64,000 bases of DNA from assembly GCF_003751505.1 (NCBI RefSeq), contig NZ_RJVB01000002.1:527480-591479 (forward strand), read 5' to 3'. Position numbers and translations under genes: made by a program. This document shows, in pieces, positions 39,581 through 49,031 of this stretch. Every line of letters starts with the position of its first letter. The stretch's first letter is position 1. The DNA is from Erwinia sp. JUb26 (GTDB lineage Bacteria > Pseudomonadota > Gammaproteobacteria > Enterobacterales > Enterobacteriaceae). The notes below the pieces were generated by a model that saw only the letters and a program-made list of their open reading frames with translations, searched no databases and was not told where the DNA came from.

Positions 39581-42057
39581 ACCCGTTCCTTATTATTTTC
39601 CTGGCCCAGCTCAACCGAGCACTCTCCGCCGCTCCACTTCACCACCGCGCGCCGCGCGCTGGCGTCGCTGATAAACAGCATGCTGCCCTGCCCCACTACG
39701 CCGATGGCCTTACCGTCCGTATCGTAAACCGAGGCGGCAAACGGCAGCGGCGCACGGTTTGCCTGGCGAGCCAGCAGTGTGATGTTGTGCTGGATGGAGG
39801 TCGTGAAGGCGACTTTCACCACGCTGTCTTCCCACGGCACCACCTGGGCCACCGTCCGCTCGAAAGCAACGTCGTCGCTGCTGCCTTTAGGATCGATTTC
39901 CACCGAGTTGATACGGTAGGGGCGCAGATACGGCAGCAGCGCATAGCCGTTTTTATCCACGCGCGTCCCCGGTGAACCCGGCAGCTCGGCACCGGCGGCA
40001 TCTTTCGCCTCGACCAGCGCCATCGTGGTGCCGGTTTCCGGTGACAGCACCACGCCGCCGCCGTGGGCAATCAGCGTACCGCTGCCGCCCAGCCCGCTCT
40101 GGCGATAGCCCGCGCCCTGGCTGTAGCTGCCGTTCAGCGTGGCCAGCGGCGTACGATAGCTGCCGTTCAGCGCCACATCATGCTCACCACCGCTGGAGGT
40201 GGTGGTGGAAATGCCGTAGTTGAGGTTATTGCTGCTATCCAGCGAGCCGCTGACGCCAATCTGCGAGCTGCCGAAATGCGAATTATTAAATGAGGTATTC
40301 GAGGTCAGGTTGGCCGTACGGCCTTCGCCAAACCACAGCGGATAGCTGAAGTTGAGCGATACGCGATCGTCGCGGCTGTGGCCGGAACTGTCCGGGGTAT
40401 AAACGCGCTGAGCGCCAACCGACCATGACAAACGGCCAGCCATATTGTTGTAGCTAAGCTGGTACTGCTTCTCAGTGCCGGAGCGGTTCCAGTAGTCAGA
40501 TATCCGACCGCTAAGATAGAAACCGCCCCAGCCGTCCGGCAGGCTCTGGTTCACGGTAAAGGTCAGGCCGTTTTTCTGCCGCCACTGGGTGTAATTGCTG
40601 TCGTAGTATTTCTCCTGATCGACCGCAAACAAAGCGTCGTTCAGGTTGTAATAGCCTTTGGTGGAGTAGCGATAGGCCGCCAGCACGATGCTGGTCTGGG
40701 TTTCAGTGAACATCCGGTTAAAGGTGGCGCGGTAGCTCTGGCCGTTTTCATTCAGCGTATCGCTCTTCAGCCGCGACTGGGTGACATCAAAGGAGACCGC
40801 ACCAAAGCCGGTATTCATCCCGGTGCCGAGCAGGAAGGCCTGATAGTCATTAAAGCCGGTGGCGCCAACATAGCCGGTAAACAGGTTATTCAGACCGCGC
40901 TGCCAGGTGGCCTGATACAGGACGGGCCGGTTGCGTAGCGAGCTGTCATCAACCTTACCGGCGGAAAGCGCATAGCGCGTCATCCCCGGGCGCAGCAGCT
41001 GCGCCACCGAGGCGTAGGGCACGTTAAACACCTCGGTGCTGCCGTCGGATTCTTTCACCGACACTTCCAAATCGCTGCCGTAGCCTGAAGGATAAACATC
41101 TTTTAACACAAACGGCCCCGGCGGCACCGTGGTCTGGTAAATCATGTTCGCGCCCTGGCGCACCGTCACCAGCGCGTTGCTCTGCGCCACACCACGGATC
41201 TCCGGCGCGTAGGAACGCATCCCGTCCGGCAGCATATTGTCGTCGGTCGCCAGGTTCACGCCGCGCACGCCGATAGTGTCGAAGAATTCACCGTTGGTGA
41301 AGATCTGCCCGGCGCTGACGATGGAATCCACCTGCGGCAGCGGCCGCTGGACGTAGGTCTGATTGCTGCTCCAGCGTGCGCTGCCCTGCTGCTGCTGCCA
41401 GTTCAGATTCCCCACGTGCTTCAGCAGCCAGCCGTCCCAGGAGAATCCCGCATTAATGCCCAGATAGGCGCTGCTGTTATCCGAACTGTCCCCGGCCGAC
41501 GCATGGCTGGTCCAGGTGTTCGCCATCCAGCCCAGATTCAGCGCGGTAATGCCTTTATCCCAGAATTCCGGGCTGACAAAGTTTTTAAAACGCTGATCTT
41601 CATAGATTTGCGGCACGGAGATTTCCAGCCGCAGGGAGGACTGAATCAGGTTGTCTTTAATCGTGTCTTCGCTATGCCACGCCGCCAAACGGCCGCAAAA
41701 ACCCGCCTGCTGGCTGAGCGTGGGATTAAGCTTTTCTGCGGCAATACCAAACTGCGTCAGCATCGCGCGGGTGTAGCAGATCCCCATTTTCCCGTCTTGA
41801 TCGCGGGTGACATTGAGATCGTAGCGCCCTTTCCACTCGCCGTTGGTGTACACGTCGAGTGAATAGGTTCCCTCAGTGATGGCGCTGGTAGAAAATCGTG
41901 ACAGGTCGACTTTTTCGCGGCTGCCAACGATAAAACCGTCGTTAAAGGTGTAGGTCGCCCCTGGGTTTTCCTGTCCGCTGGAAACTAACGGCAGACCGCA
42001 GAGCGCAACTGCAATCGCCGTGCGTAAACCTGCCGGGCAGAATGACTTCTGCTTCAT
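39571..42057 (-). CDS. mrkC: Type 3 fimbrial usher MrkC
   Basis: 828 residues from the ATG 42055-42057, the length I recall for Klebsiella MrkC; alternative upstream starts at 42060 and 42066 add one to three residues. Signal peptide (..PLVSSGQ); usher N-domain TYTFNDGFIVGSREKVDLSR; 24-strand barrel and plug (VTVRQGANMIYQTTVPPGPF); C-terminal LPYLRPYRINSVEIDPKG and Cys pair (GECSVEL ... RVCR). Secretes and assembles MrkA, MrkD and MrkF. Confidence 0.94.
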   Translation of the reverse strand: MKQKSFCPAGLRTAIAVALCGLPLVSSGQENPGATYTFNDGFIVGSREKVDLSRFSTSAITEGTYSLDVYTNGEWKGRYDLNVTRDQDGKMGICYTRAMLTQFGIAAEKLNPTLSQQAGFCGRLAAWHSEDTIKDNLIQSSLRLEISVPQIYEDQRFKNFVSPEFWDKGITALNLGWMANTWTSHASAGDSSDNSSAYLGINAGFSWDGWLLKHVGNLNWQQQQGSARWSSNQTYVQRPLPQVDSIVSAGQIFTNGEFFDTIGVRGVNLATDDNMLPDGMRSYAPEIRGVAQSNALVTVRQGANMIYQTTVPPGPFVLKDVYPSGYGSDLEVSVKESDGSTEVFNVPYASVAQLLRPGMTRYALSAGKVDDSSLRNRPVLYQATWQRGLNNLFTGYVGATGFNDYQAFLLGTGMNTGFGAVSFDVTQSRLKSDTLNENGQSYRATFNRMFTETQTSIVLAAYRYSTKGYYNLNDALFAVDQEKYYDSNYTQWRQKNGLTFTVNQSLPDGWGGFYLSGRISDYWNRSGTEKQYQLSYNNMAGRLSWSVGAQRVYTPDSSGHSRDDRVSLNFSYPLWFGEGRTANLTSNTSFNNSHFGSSQIGVSGSLDSSNNLNYGISTTTSSGGEHDVALNGSYRTPLATLNGSYSQGAGYRQSGLGGSGTLIAHGGGVVLSPETGTTMALVEAKDAAGAELPGSPGTRVDKNGYALLPYLRPYRINSVEIDPKGSSDDVAFERTVAQVVPWEDSVVKVAFTTSIQHNITLLARQANRAPLPFAASVYDTDGKAIGVVGQGSMLFISDASARRAVVKWSGGECSVELGQENNKERVCR

Positions 42058-42068
42058 CATTTTCACCC

Positions 42069-42770
42069 TTATTTAACGGCGACTTTCACAGCAACATCGG
42101 CACCATAATCATTGATATTGTTAACAGTCAGCGTCTCGCCCTTGCTTACCGCCGCGTTCAGCACAACCACCTGGCTCGACTGAGGGGCAAGCATCACCGT
42201 TTTGCCATTCAGCGGCTTGCCGCCGTCGCGTGAGATGCGGCTGACGGTGATATAGAACGGCGTGGGGTTCGAAACCGATAAGCGAGTCCCGCTCGCCGCC
42301 AGCGCGAGTTGTTCCACGGCCGCATCGCGGTTGCCCAGCCCGGTCGGGCGATAGATAAATTTAAATCGTGAACGGATCGCCAGCTGCAGGACGTTCTGCC
42401 CCTCATTTTTGCCGCTCGCCACCACCGGCGGGATTTCCAGCAGGTTCAGCCACCACAGCGTCTCTTTATCTTTGGCTAATCCGGCATCGCTGCCGAGTTT
42501 GATACGCAGGGTCTGGCCGCTTTTAGCATCCACGCGGGAAATTGGCGGGGTAATAATAAACGGCGTGGTAATGGTATCCGGCGTGGCGTCGGGATTACCG
42601 TTATCCAGCCAGGTTTGCGCCAGCGCCGGGCGATCGGCGGTGTTGGAAAGCTGCACCGTTATTTCTTTTTCATTTCCCGGATAAATAAAGCGGGTGCCGT
42701 TAACAATAATATTGTTGGCGCTGGCCGCAACGCTAAAAATGGAAAAGAAAAAAAGGGCAATCGACTTCAT
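42069..42770 (-). CDS. mrkB: Type 3 fimbrial chaperone MrkB
   Basis: 233 residues with signal peptide (..SVAASANN). PapD-like chaperone: VNGTRFIYPGNEKEITVQLSN, TPPISRVDAKSGQTLRIKLG, ETLWWLNLLEIPP, NPTPFYITVSRIS. Ends two bases before the most upstream possible mrkC start, so the two are tightly coupled. Confidence 0.93.
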   Translation of the reverse strand: MKSIALFFFSIFSVAASANNIIVNGTRFIYPGNEKEITVQLSNTADRPALAQTWLDNGNPDATPDTITTPFIITPPISRVDAKSGQTLRIKLGSDAGLAKDKETLWWLNLLEIPPVVASGKNEGQNVLQLAIRSRFKFIYRPTGLGNRDAAVEQLALAASGTRLSVSNPTPFYITVSRISRDGGKPLNGKTVMLAPQSSQVVVLNAAVSKGETLTVNNINDYGADVAVKVAVK

Positions 42771-42782
42771 GCTGACCTCAGA

Positions 42783-42814
42783 ATAAAAAAATAAGCGGCA
42801 GCGGGTGCCGCTTT
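42783..42814 (-). terminator. Intra-operon terminator/attenuator between mrkA and mrkB
   Basis: Minus strand AAGCGGCA-CCCGC-TGCCGCTT followed by T7. It lies 40-80 bases after the mrkA stop and before the mrkB start, so part of the transcripts should stop after mrkA. This would give excess major pilin over chaperone, usher and tip. Confidence 0.82.
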
Positions 42815-42860
42815 ATCACTGTTTAAATCGGCTTAAAGGCCGGTTTAATTCAGGCAGTCA

Positions 42861-43469
42861 TTACTGGTAGGTAATTTCGTAAGTTGCGTAGCTGTTAACC
42901 ACACCGGTCGTCACAGTCGACGGGGTGCTTGATGCGTAGCCCACGATGTAAGTGAACCGGGCACCGTCCTGCACGGCAGTCGCATCACCGGATACTTTCG
43001 GCTGGGTGCTGTCGCCCGGGATGATTTTGTTGGTCAGCGCGGTGGCGCTATCGGTAGCCAGAACCAGCTGGATGTTTTTCGCACCCGCGGCTTCGGTGTT
43101 CGCCAGGTAGCCCTGCTGCTTGCTGGTCGCGCCAGCCAGCAGGTTACCGCCGGTCCAGTTCACGCCCAGCTTGGTCAGATCGTCCTGCGCGGTGCCGTCA
43201 GCGGCCTGGCAGTTAGACACGTCGATGGTGAAAGATTTTGGTTTCAGCAGGGTATCCGCCGATGCGCCTTTCACTTCCGTTAAGGTCACCGGAGACAGAT
43301 AAACATTGGCATCGCTGCCCTGGCCATTAACGGAAACAGTACAAGAAACATCGGTCACTTTACCGAAGAAATTAACCTGACCACCACCTACATTCTGGTC
43401 AGCCGCATTAGCTGCAGACAGGCCTAAAAACGCAGTCGCCATCGCGGCGGAAAGAATTACCTTTTTCAT
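42861..43469 (-). CDS. mrkA: Type 3 fimbrial major subunit MrkA
   Basis: 202 residues, the same as Klebsiella MrkA and, by memory, nearly identical over long stretches ([52 protein letters not shown]). Signal peptide cleaved at ..AANA-ADQ. One disulfide (VSCTV / VSNCQAADG). Forms the fimbrial shaft that drives biofilm growth on abiotic surfaces. AAGGAT precedes the ATG. Confidence 0.96.
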   Translation of the reverse strand: MKKVILSAAMATAFLGLSAANAADQNVGGGQVNFFGKVTDVSCTVSVNGQGSDANVYLSPVTLTEVKGASADTLLKPKSFTIDVSNCQAADGTAQDDLTKLGVNWTGGNLLAGATSKQQGYLANTEAAGAKNIQLVLATDSATALTNKIIPGDSTQPKVSGDATAVQDGARFTYIVGYASSTPSTVTTGVVNSYATYEITYQ

Positions 43470-43896
43470 TGCTTATCCTTGTCGGAGAGAGTTATTTATC
43501 AATTAGCCAACAGCGGTCCTGCACAAAGTCGTCGACTTTTTGCCATACGTATTTGTGCAATGGTGAATAGAAACTTCAACTGACCGGAAGCCGCAAGATT
43601 AAGGCGTCAGATAGCGAGCCTCGTTAAGGAGGTTTCGTTAATACTGTCGGCGTCAAAGAATGCTATTTCGGCGACAAATATACATTTATTCACATCTTAA
43701 TGGCGGCTGCTTTAACAGCGAGCGGCTATTAATTTTTAAGGAACAATAGATATGATGAATGATAAAGATCGGCGAATTTCGTCAGAGATTTAAGGTGGAG
43801 TGGGATAACGCAGACAATTTGGTAATGCAGGGGCGAGTAAGCGTGAGGGCGTTGTCACTCAGCAGGCAGCCCGGGCGGACTGCCTGCATTAACACC
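43470..43896. promoter_or_regulatory. mrkA upstream region and RND-pump 3' region
   Basis: About 430 bases. The right-hand half of the mrkA leader is A+T-rich and must hold the mrk promoter; I did not find a convincing MrkH-box pair of TATCAA repeats. A hairpin at 43862-43887 belongs to the pump operon. No gene: the 221-codon frame starting at 43759 lies mostly antisense to the pump. Confidence 0.45.
43862..43887 (-). terminator. Hairpin after the RND pump gene
   Basis: GCAGGCAG/CTGCCTGC stem enclosing a CCCGGGCGGA loop, ten bases after the pump stop codon. No T run. Confidence 0.55.
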
Positions 43897-46800
43897 TTAT
43901 TCGCGCTTAAATTTACCCGTAAGACCGCGCAGCCGGTCGGCCGCCGCCATCACGAAGATAAAGAAGACCGGCACGAAGAACACCGCCAGGATCGTCCCGG
44001 TAACCATGCCACCGAATACCCCGGTGCCGATAGCGTGCTGGGTCGTCGCGCTCGCGCCCGTGGCCAGCATCAGCGGCACCACGCCGAGGGTAAAGGCCAG
44101 CGAGGTCATCAGGATCGGCCGCAGACGCATGCGGGCGGCGCGCAGCGTCGCGCTGACGATATTGCCCTCTTCGCGATAAAGCTGGCGGGCGAACTCAACG
44201 ATCAGAATGGCGTTCTTCGCCGACAGGCCGATGATGGTGATCATCCCCACCTTAAAGAACACGTCGTTGGACATCTCGCGCAGCAGCACCGCCGCCACGG
44301 TTCCCAGCAGCCCCAGCGGCACCACCAGCATTACCGACAGCGGGATGGTCCAGCTTTCATACAGCGCCGCCAGCACCAGGAACACCACCAGCATCGACAG
44401 CAGCATCAGCATCGGCGCCTGTGAAGCCGACTGCAGCTCCTGCTGCGACTGACCGGTCCACTCGACGGCAAACCCCGTCGGCAGCTCTCCGGCCAGCCTC
44501 TCCATTTCGGCCATCGCATCCCCGCTTGAATAGCCCGGCGCGGCGCTACCGGCCAGACGGAAGGCGGGATAGCCCTGATAGCGAATCAGCTGCAGCGGCG
44601 AGGTTTGCCAGTCGGCCTGCACGAACTCCGACAGCGGCACCATACCGCCGCTTTTATTGCGCACGTAAAGCGAGAGCACGTCCTTCAGATGCATGCGGAA
44701 CGGCGCATCGGCCTGCACAATCACCTGCTGAATACGTCCACCGTTGGGGAAGTCGTTAACGTATGACGATCCCATCGCGCCCGACAGCGTCTGGCTGATA
44801 TCGCTAAAGGTCACGCCCATCGCTTCGGCTTTCTGACGATCGATACGCAGGTTAATGCTGGTGCCGTCGGGCAGGCCGTCAGGATACACATCCTGCACGA
44901 CGGCACTGCCAGCAGCCGCGCCCAACAGCATATGCAGCGCCGCCATCTGAGTTTTATAATCGTGCCCGGCGCGATCCTCCAGCCGCAGCGTGAAGCCGGT
45001 AGAGTTGCCCAGCTCGGCGATGGGCGGCGGCAGCAGGCTCATCACCGTCGCATCGGGAACAGAGGACATGGCCTCCTGCACCCAGGCCGCTTCTCCCTGT
45101 GCCGTTGCGCCGGATCGCTCACCCCAGTCTTTCAGCATGGTAAAGGCCAGCGCGGAGTTGGAGCCCGATCCGGCAAAGCTGAAGCCGAGGATCGACAGGT
45201 TACGATCGATCCCAGGACGGTCGGCGATCAGCGCCTCCAGCTTTTGTACCACGTCGGTGGTGCGCTCCGTCGTCGCATCGGAAGGCAGCTGAAGCGAGGT
45301 AATAAAATACCCCTGATCCTCTTCCGGCAGGAAAGAGGACGGCAGGATTTTAAAGCCGAAGGCCAGCACCGCGCAGAGTACCGCATACAGCAGCATCATC
45401 CGGCCGGTTTTTTTCAGCAGGCGGCCCAGCCACGAGGCATAGCCGGAAGACAGCCGATCGAAACCGCGGTTGAACGCGCTGAAGAAACGCCCTTTATGGT
45501 GAGATCCCGGGGTAACCGGCTTCAGCATCGTCGCACAGAGTGCCGGGGTCAGCGTCAGCGCCAGGAAGGCGGAGAACAGGATCGACACCGCCATCGACAG
45601 GGTAAATTGCCGGTAGATTATCCCCACTGAGCCGCTGGCCAGCCCCATCGGGATAAACACGGCGGTCAGCACCAGCGTAATGCCAATCACCGCGCCAGTG
45701 ATTTCGCGCATCGCCTTTTCCGTCGCTTCGCGCGGCGACAGCCCCTCTTCCGCCATCAGGCGCTCAACGTTCTCCACCACCACAATCGCATCATCAACGA
45801 TGATGCCGATCGCCAGCACCATGCCGAACATCGTCAGCACGTTGATCGAAAAACCGCTCAGCATCATCACGGTGAAGGTGCCCAGCAGTGCGATCGGCGC
45901 AACGATGGCCGGAATAAAGGTGTAGCGAACGTTCTGCAGGAACAGAAACATCACCAGGAAGACCAGCACCATCGCCTCGATAAAGGTATGGATCACCTTC
46001 TCGATGGAGATTTTAACGAACGGCGCGGTATCAAACGGCACGGAATAGCTCATCCCTTCCGGCATGGTACTGGCCAGTTCGGCCAGCCGTGCCTGTACCG
46101 CCGCCGAGGTTTTCACCGCATTGGCACCGGGCGACAGCTGGATCGCCGCCGCCGTAGACGGCACGCCGTTGTCGCGGATGGAGAAGGAGTAGGTTTGCAG
46201 CCCCAGCTCCACGCGCGCCACGTCGCCCAGCGTCACCCGTGAACCGTTGGTGTTCGCCTTCAACACGATCTGACGGAACTCCTCCGGCGTACCCAGCTGG
46301 CCGCTGACGGTCAGCGGGTACGCCGAACGCTGGCCGTCAATCGTCGGCGAATCCCCGATGCGGCCCGGCGCGATTTGCGCATTTTGCAGACTGATGGCGT
46401 TGGTAATATCGCTAATCGTCAGAGAATAGGAAATCAGCCGTGCGGGATCGACCCACACCCGCATCGCCTTCTCCGCGCCGAACGACTGCACTTTCCCCAC
46501 GCCATCGATCCGACGCAGTTCCTCCGTCAGATTTCGGGCGAAATAGTCGCTCAGGTCGGCCTCGGTAAAGCGCCCCGGTGCCGAGTTCAGCCCGACAATC
46601 ATCAGAAAGTTCGACGACGCCGCCTCAACCGTCAGCCCGTTTTGCCTGACCGTCTGCGGCAGCCGTGACTCCACCACCTTAATCTGGTTCTGCACGTCGA
46701 CCTGGGCCAGCTTGATATCGGTGCCCGGCTTAAAGGTCACCGTGATCGTCCCCATCCCCGAGGTGTCGCTGGAGGATTCAAAATAGAGCAGATCGTCCAC

Positions 46801-47013
46801 GCCGGACAGCTCACGCTCGATCAGGGAAATCACCGATTCGTTCATGGTCTGCGGCGTAGCGCCGGGATAGTTCACCGTAATCGACACGCTCGGCGGTGCC
46901 ACAGACGGATACTGCGCCACCGGCAGCTGTGGAATGGCGATCAGCCCGAACAGCACGATAAACAGCGCGATAACCCAGGCAAAGATCGGGCGGTTGATAA
47001 AGAATTGCGGCAT
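43897..47013 (-). CDS. RND efflux pump, AcrB/AdeB-like inner-membrane transporter
   Basis: 1038 residues with 12 membrane helices and two large periplasmic loops. Begins MPQFFINRPIFAWVIALFI like AcrB. Proton-relay residues are present: GIIVDDAIVVVENV (the Asp pair of helix 4) and GLSAKNAILIVEFARQL (the Lys of helix 10). Expected to expel several drug classes or other hydrophobic molecules using proton flow. It is the second gene of a two-gene operon with the adaptor; no outer-membrane channel gene is adjacent, so TolC probably serves. Confidence 0.93.
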   Translation of the reverse strand: MPQFFINRPIFAWVIALFIVLFGLIAIPQLPVAQYPSVAPPSVSITVNYPGATPQTMNESVISLIERELSGVDDLLYFESSSDTSGMGTITVTFKPGTDIKLAQVDVQNQIKVVESRLPQTVRQNGLTVEAASSNFLMIVGLNSAPGRFTEADLSDYFARNLTEELRRIDGVGKVQSFGAEKAMRVWVDPARLISYSLTISDITNAISLQNAQIAPGRIGDSPTIDGQRSAYPLTVSGQLGTPEEFRQIVLKANTNGSRVTLGDVARVELGLQTYSFSIRDNGVPSTAAAIQLSPGANAVKTSAAVQARLAELASTMPEGMSYSVPFDTAPFVKISIEKVIHTFIEAMVLVFLVMFLFLQNVRYTFIPAIVAPIALLGTFTVMMLSGFSINVLTMFGMVLAIGIIVDDAIVVVENVERLMAEEGLSPREATEKAMREITGAVIGITLVLTAVFIPMGLASGSVGIIYRQFTLSMAVSILFSAFLALTLTPALCATMLKPVTPGSHHKGRFFSAFNRGFDRLSSGYASWLGRLLKKTGRMMLLYAVLCAVLAFGFKILPSSFLPEEDQGYFITSLQLPSDATTERTTDVVQKLEALIADRPGIDRNLSILGFSFAGSGSNSALAFTMLKDWGERSGATAQGEAAWVQEAMSSVPDATVMSLLPPPIAELGNSTGFTLRLEDRAGHDYKTQMAALHMLLGAAAGSAVVQDVYPDGLPDGTSINLRIDRQKAEAMGVTFSDISQTLSGAMGSSYVNDFPNGGRIQQVIVQADAPFRMHLKDVLSLYVRNKSGGMVPLSEFVQADWQTSPLQLIRYQGYPAFRLAGSAAPGYSSGDAMAEMERLAGELPTGFAVEWTGQSQQELQSASQAPMLMLLSMLVVFLVLAALYESWTIPLSVMLVVPLGLLGTVAAVLLREMSNDVFFKVGMITIIGLSAKNAILIVEFARQLYREEGNIVSATLRAARMRLRPILMTSLAFTLGVVPLMLATGASATTQHAIGTGVFGGMVTGTILAVFFVPVFFIFVMAAADRLRGLTGKFKRE

Positions 47014-47043
47014 CAGATTTTCCTGTACTGAGTAGAGCGGGAA

Positions 47044-48171
47044 TTACGCACGAGGCTTCAGCGGAACGGCCGTCACCGCCATGCCTTCCTGCAGCTTGTC
47101 CTGGCCTTCGACCACCAGCCTTGCTCCGGCCTGCAGGCCACTTTTGACGATCTCTCCCTGGCCGCTTTCGCCCACCAGCTCAACGCCAACCTTCCGCGCA
47201 GCGCCATTACTATCGACCGTCCAGACATAACTGCTGCCGTTAAGGCGCTGTATCGCCTGGCCGGGTATCACCAGCCCGTCTTTCGCAAGATGTCGGGTGA
47301 TGCTGACGCGGATATACATCCCCGGCAGCAGTTCACGCGCCGGATTATCCGCCACGATGCGCAGCACCACGTCGCCGGTTTCGTTATTGACGCTCACCCC
47401 GGAGAACAGCAGCTGGGCCTGCACGTCGTAAGCCTTACCGGCCTCATCCAGTAGGCTGACCTTCAGCGCATTCGGTGAGGTTTCATCGGCCCCCGGGCGG
47501 TCGATAATAGTGCGCAGCTCCGATGCGGGCAGACGGGCATCGACGTAGACCTTTTCCGTCTGCTGTACGATGGCCATCGCCTGGGTATCCGCCGCGCTGA
47601 CCAGTGCGCCTTCGGTCACAAACTCCTGATCGATCCGCCCGCTGACCGGGGCTTTTACCGTGGAATACGCCAGGTCCAGCTTTTTCCGCTGCAGCGAGGC
47701 TTTGGCCTCCGCCACACTGGCCGCCGCCTGGGCGCTGTTCGCCAGCGCATCGTCAAAATCCTGACGGCTGATGGCGCCGCTATGCTGAATCTGGCTCAGC
47801 CGGTTGGCCTTCTGCTGCAGCTGGCGGTGGGAGGCTTCTGCCCTGGCCAGGGTGGCTTCCGCCATTGCCACTTCCGCACGAAACGGCGCAGGATCGATTT
47901 GAAACAGCGGCTGGCCCGCTTTCACTTCCGATCCCTGAGAAAACAGCCGCGCGGTGACAATCCCTCCCACCTGCGGCCGGATTTGCGCGGTGCGCAGGGC
48001 CACCACGCGCCCCGGCCAGCTGCGGGTTACCGAAACGTCCCCCGCCTCCAGCGAGGTCACCGTCACTTTGGTAGATTCAGGCGGCTGAGCGGCCGTCTCC
48101 TCCTCCTGCCCACAGCCGGCGATCGACAGGACAACAGCGGCCAGCAACAGCACCCGTCCTTTAATATTCAT
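47044..48171 (-). CDS. RND efflux periplasmic adaptor (AcrA/AdeA-like)
   Basis: 375 residues. Lipoprotein signal with lipobox SIAGC. Order of domains: lipoyl halves (RPQVGGIVTARLFSQGSEV and STVKAPVSGRID) around a long coiled-coil hairpin (AEVAMAEATLARAEASHRQL ... VAEAKASLQRKKLDL), beta-barrel, and membrane-proximal domain. Joins the pump to the outer-membrane channel. 30 bases before the pump gene; divergent from the two-component system. Confidence 0.93.
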   Translation of the reverse strand: MNIKGRVLLLAAVVLSIAGCGQEEETAAQPPESTKVTVTSLEAGDVSVTRSWPGRVVALRTAQIRPQVGGIVTARLFSQGSEVKAGQPLFQIDPAPFRAEVAMAEATLARAEASHRQLQQKANRLSQIQHSGAISRQDFDDALANSAQAAASVAEAKASLQRKKLDLAYSTVKAPVSGRIDQEFVTEGALVSAADTQAMAIVQQTEKVYVDARLPASELRTIIDRPGADETSPNALKVSLLDEAGKAYDVQAQLLFSGVSVNNETGDVVLRIVADNPARELLPGMYIRVSITRHLAKDGLVIPGQAIQRLNGSSYVWTVDSNGAARKVGVELVGESGQGEIVKSGLQAGARLVVEGQDKLQEGMAVTAVPLKPRA

Positions 48172-48325
48172 AGCGGCATAATTTCCAAAAGTTACAAGGA
48201 TGAAAGGCGGCAGACTAGCGCGGTTTTATGCAGAATCGGTGGAGCGAATGTGGAGGGAGTGTGGAGACAAAAAATAAAAATTATGGCCTTAACAACCCGC
48301 TGCCGATGCCATATTGTGAGGCCCT
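48172..48325. promoter_or_regulatory. Divergent control region, efflux pump / two-component system
   Basis: 154 bases between divergent adaptor and regulator genes. By analogy with AdeRS-AdeABC, the regulator should bind here, but I could not point to a definite direct repeat. Confidence 0.4.
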
Positions 48326-49030
48326 ATGAACACACAATTCCCGATCCTTGTGGTCGAAGACGAAGCGGAGATCGCTGAGATCGTCCAGGCGTATCTGCAA
48401 CGCGATGGCTTTGACACACTCTATGCCGCCAACGGCGTCGACGCGCTTGAACTGCATGCGCGGCATGCCCCCTGCCTGGTGATTCTGGATATCCGCATGC
48501 CCGGCATGAACGGCTGGCAGGTGCTCTCCGAGCTTCGCCGACGCGGCAACACCCCGGTACTGATGCTGACGGCCAGCGATGGCGATACCGATAAGCTGGC
48601 CGCACTGCGCATCGGCGCCGATGACTACGTGATCAAACCGTTTAATCCCGATGAAGTGGTGGCCCGCACCCACGCTATTCTGCGGCGTGCGGCGTATCAG
48701 CAACGCCCTGCCTCGGCCGGTCCGCAGGTGCTGAAGACGCCCCGACTGGCGCTCTATCCGGAAGAGTTTCGGGTGCTGAATGCCCTCACCGGAGAAGAGC
48801 TGGGTATCGCGCTCACCACCACCGAGTTCCGCCTGTTGGCCCACCTGATGCGCTATCCGAAAAAGGTCTTCAGCCGCCTGGAGTTGCTGGAAAACTGCCT
48901 GGCCGAGGGGGAAACCCTGGAGCGTACGGTGGACAGCCATATCAGCAAGCTGCGCAAAAAGCTGGAAGAGGCCGGGATTTCAGGCATGCCCGAAAGCGTG
49001 CGCGGCCTCGGCTACCGGCTGGGGGATTAG
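48326..49030 (+). CDS. OmpR-family response regulator (BaeR/AdeR-like)
   Basis: 234 residues. Receiver domain with phospho-acceptor Asp55 in LVILDIRMPG, acidic pocket VVEDEAE and Lys in VIKPFNPDE. C-terminal winged helix: LTTTEFRLLAHLMRYPKKVF, DSHISKLRKKLEEAG, VRGLGYRL. Likely activator of the divergent efflux operon. Stop TAG overlaps the region of the kinase start (one base gap). Confidence 0.92.
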   Translation: MNTQFPILVVEDEAEIAEIVQAYLQRDGFDTLYAANGVDALELHARHAPCLVILDIRMPGMNGWQVLSELRRRGNTPVLMLTASDGDTDKLAALRIGADDYVIKPFNPDEVVARTHAILRRAAYQQRPASAGPQVLKTPRLALYPEEFRVLNALTGEELGIALTTTEFRLLAHLMRYPKKVFSRLELLENCLAEGETLERTVDSHISKLRKKLEEAGISGMPESVRGLGYRLGD

Positions 49031-49031
49031 C

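Noticed and set aside
43470..43758. MrkH box upstream of mrkA
   Set aside because: Only isolated TTGATA/TATCAA-like words occur; no properly spaced pair could be defended.
43759..44424. 221-codon plus-strand frame at the 3' end of the RND pump
   Set aside because: Most of it is antisense to conserved pump helices, and its translation is His/Gln/Arg-rich without structure.
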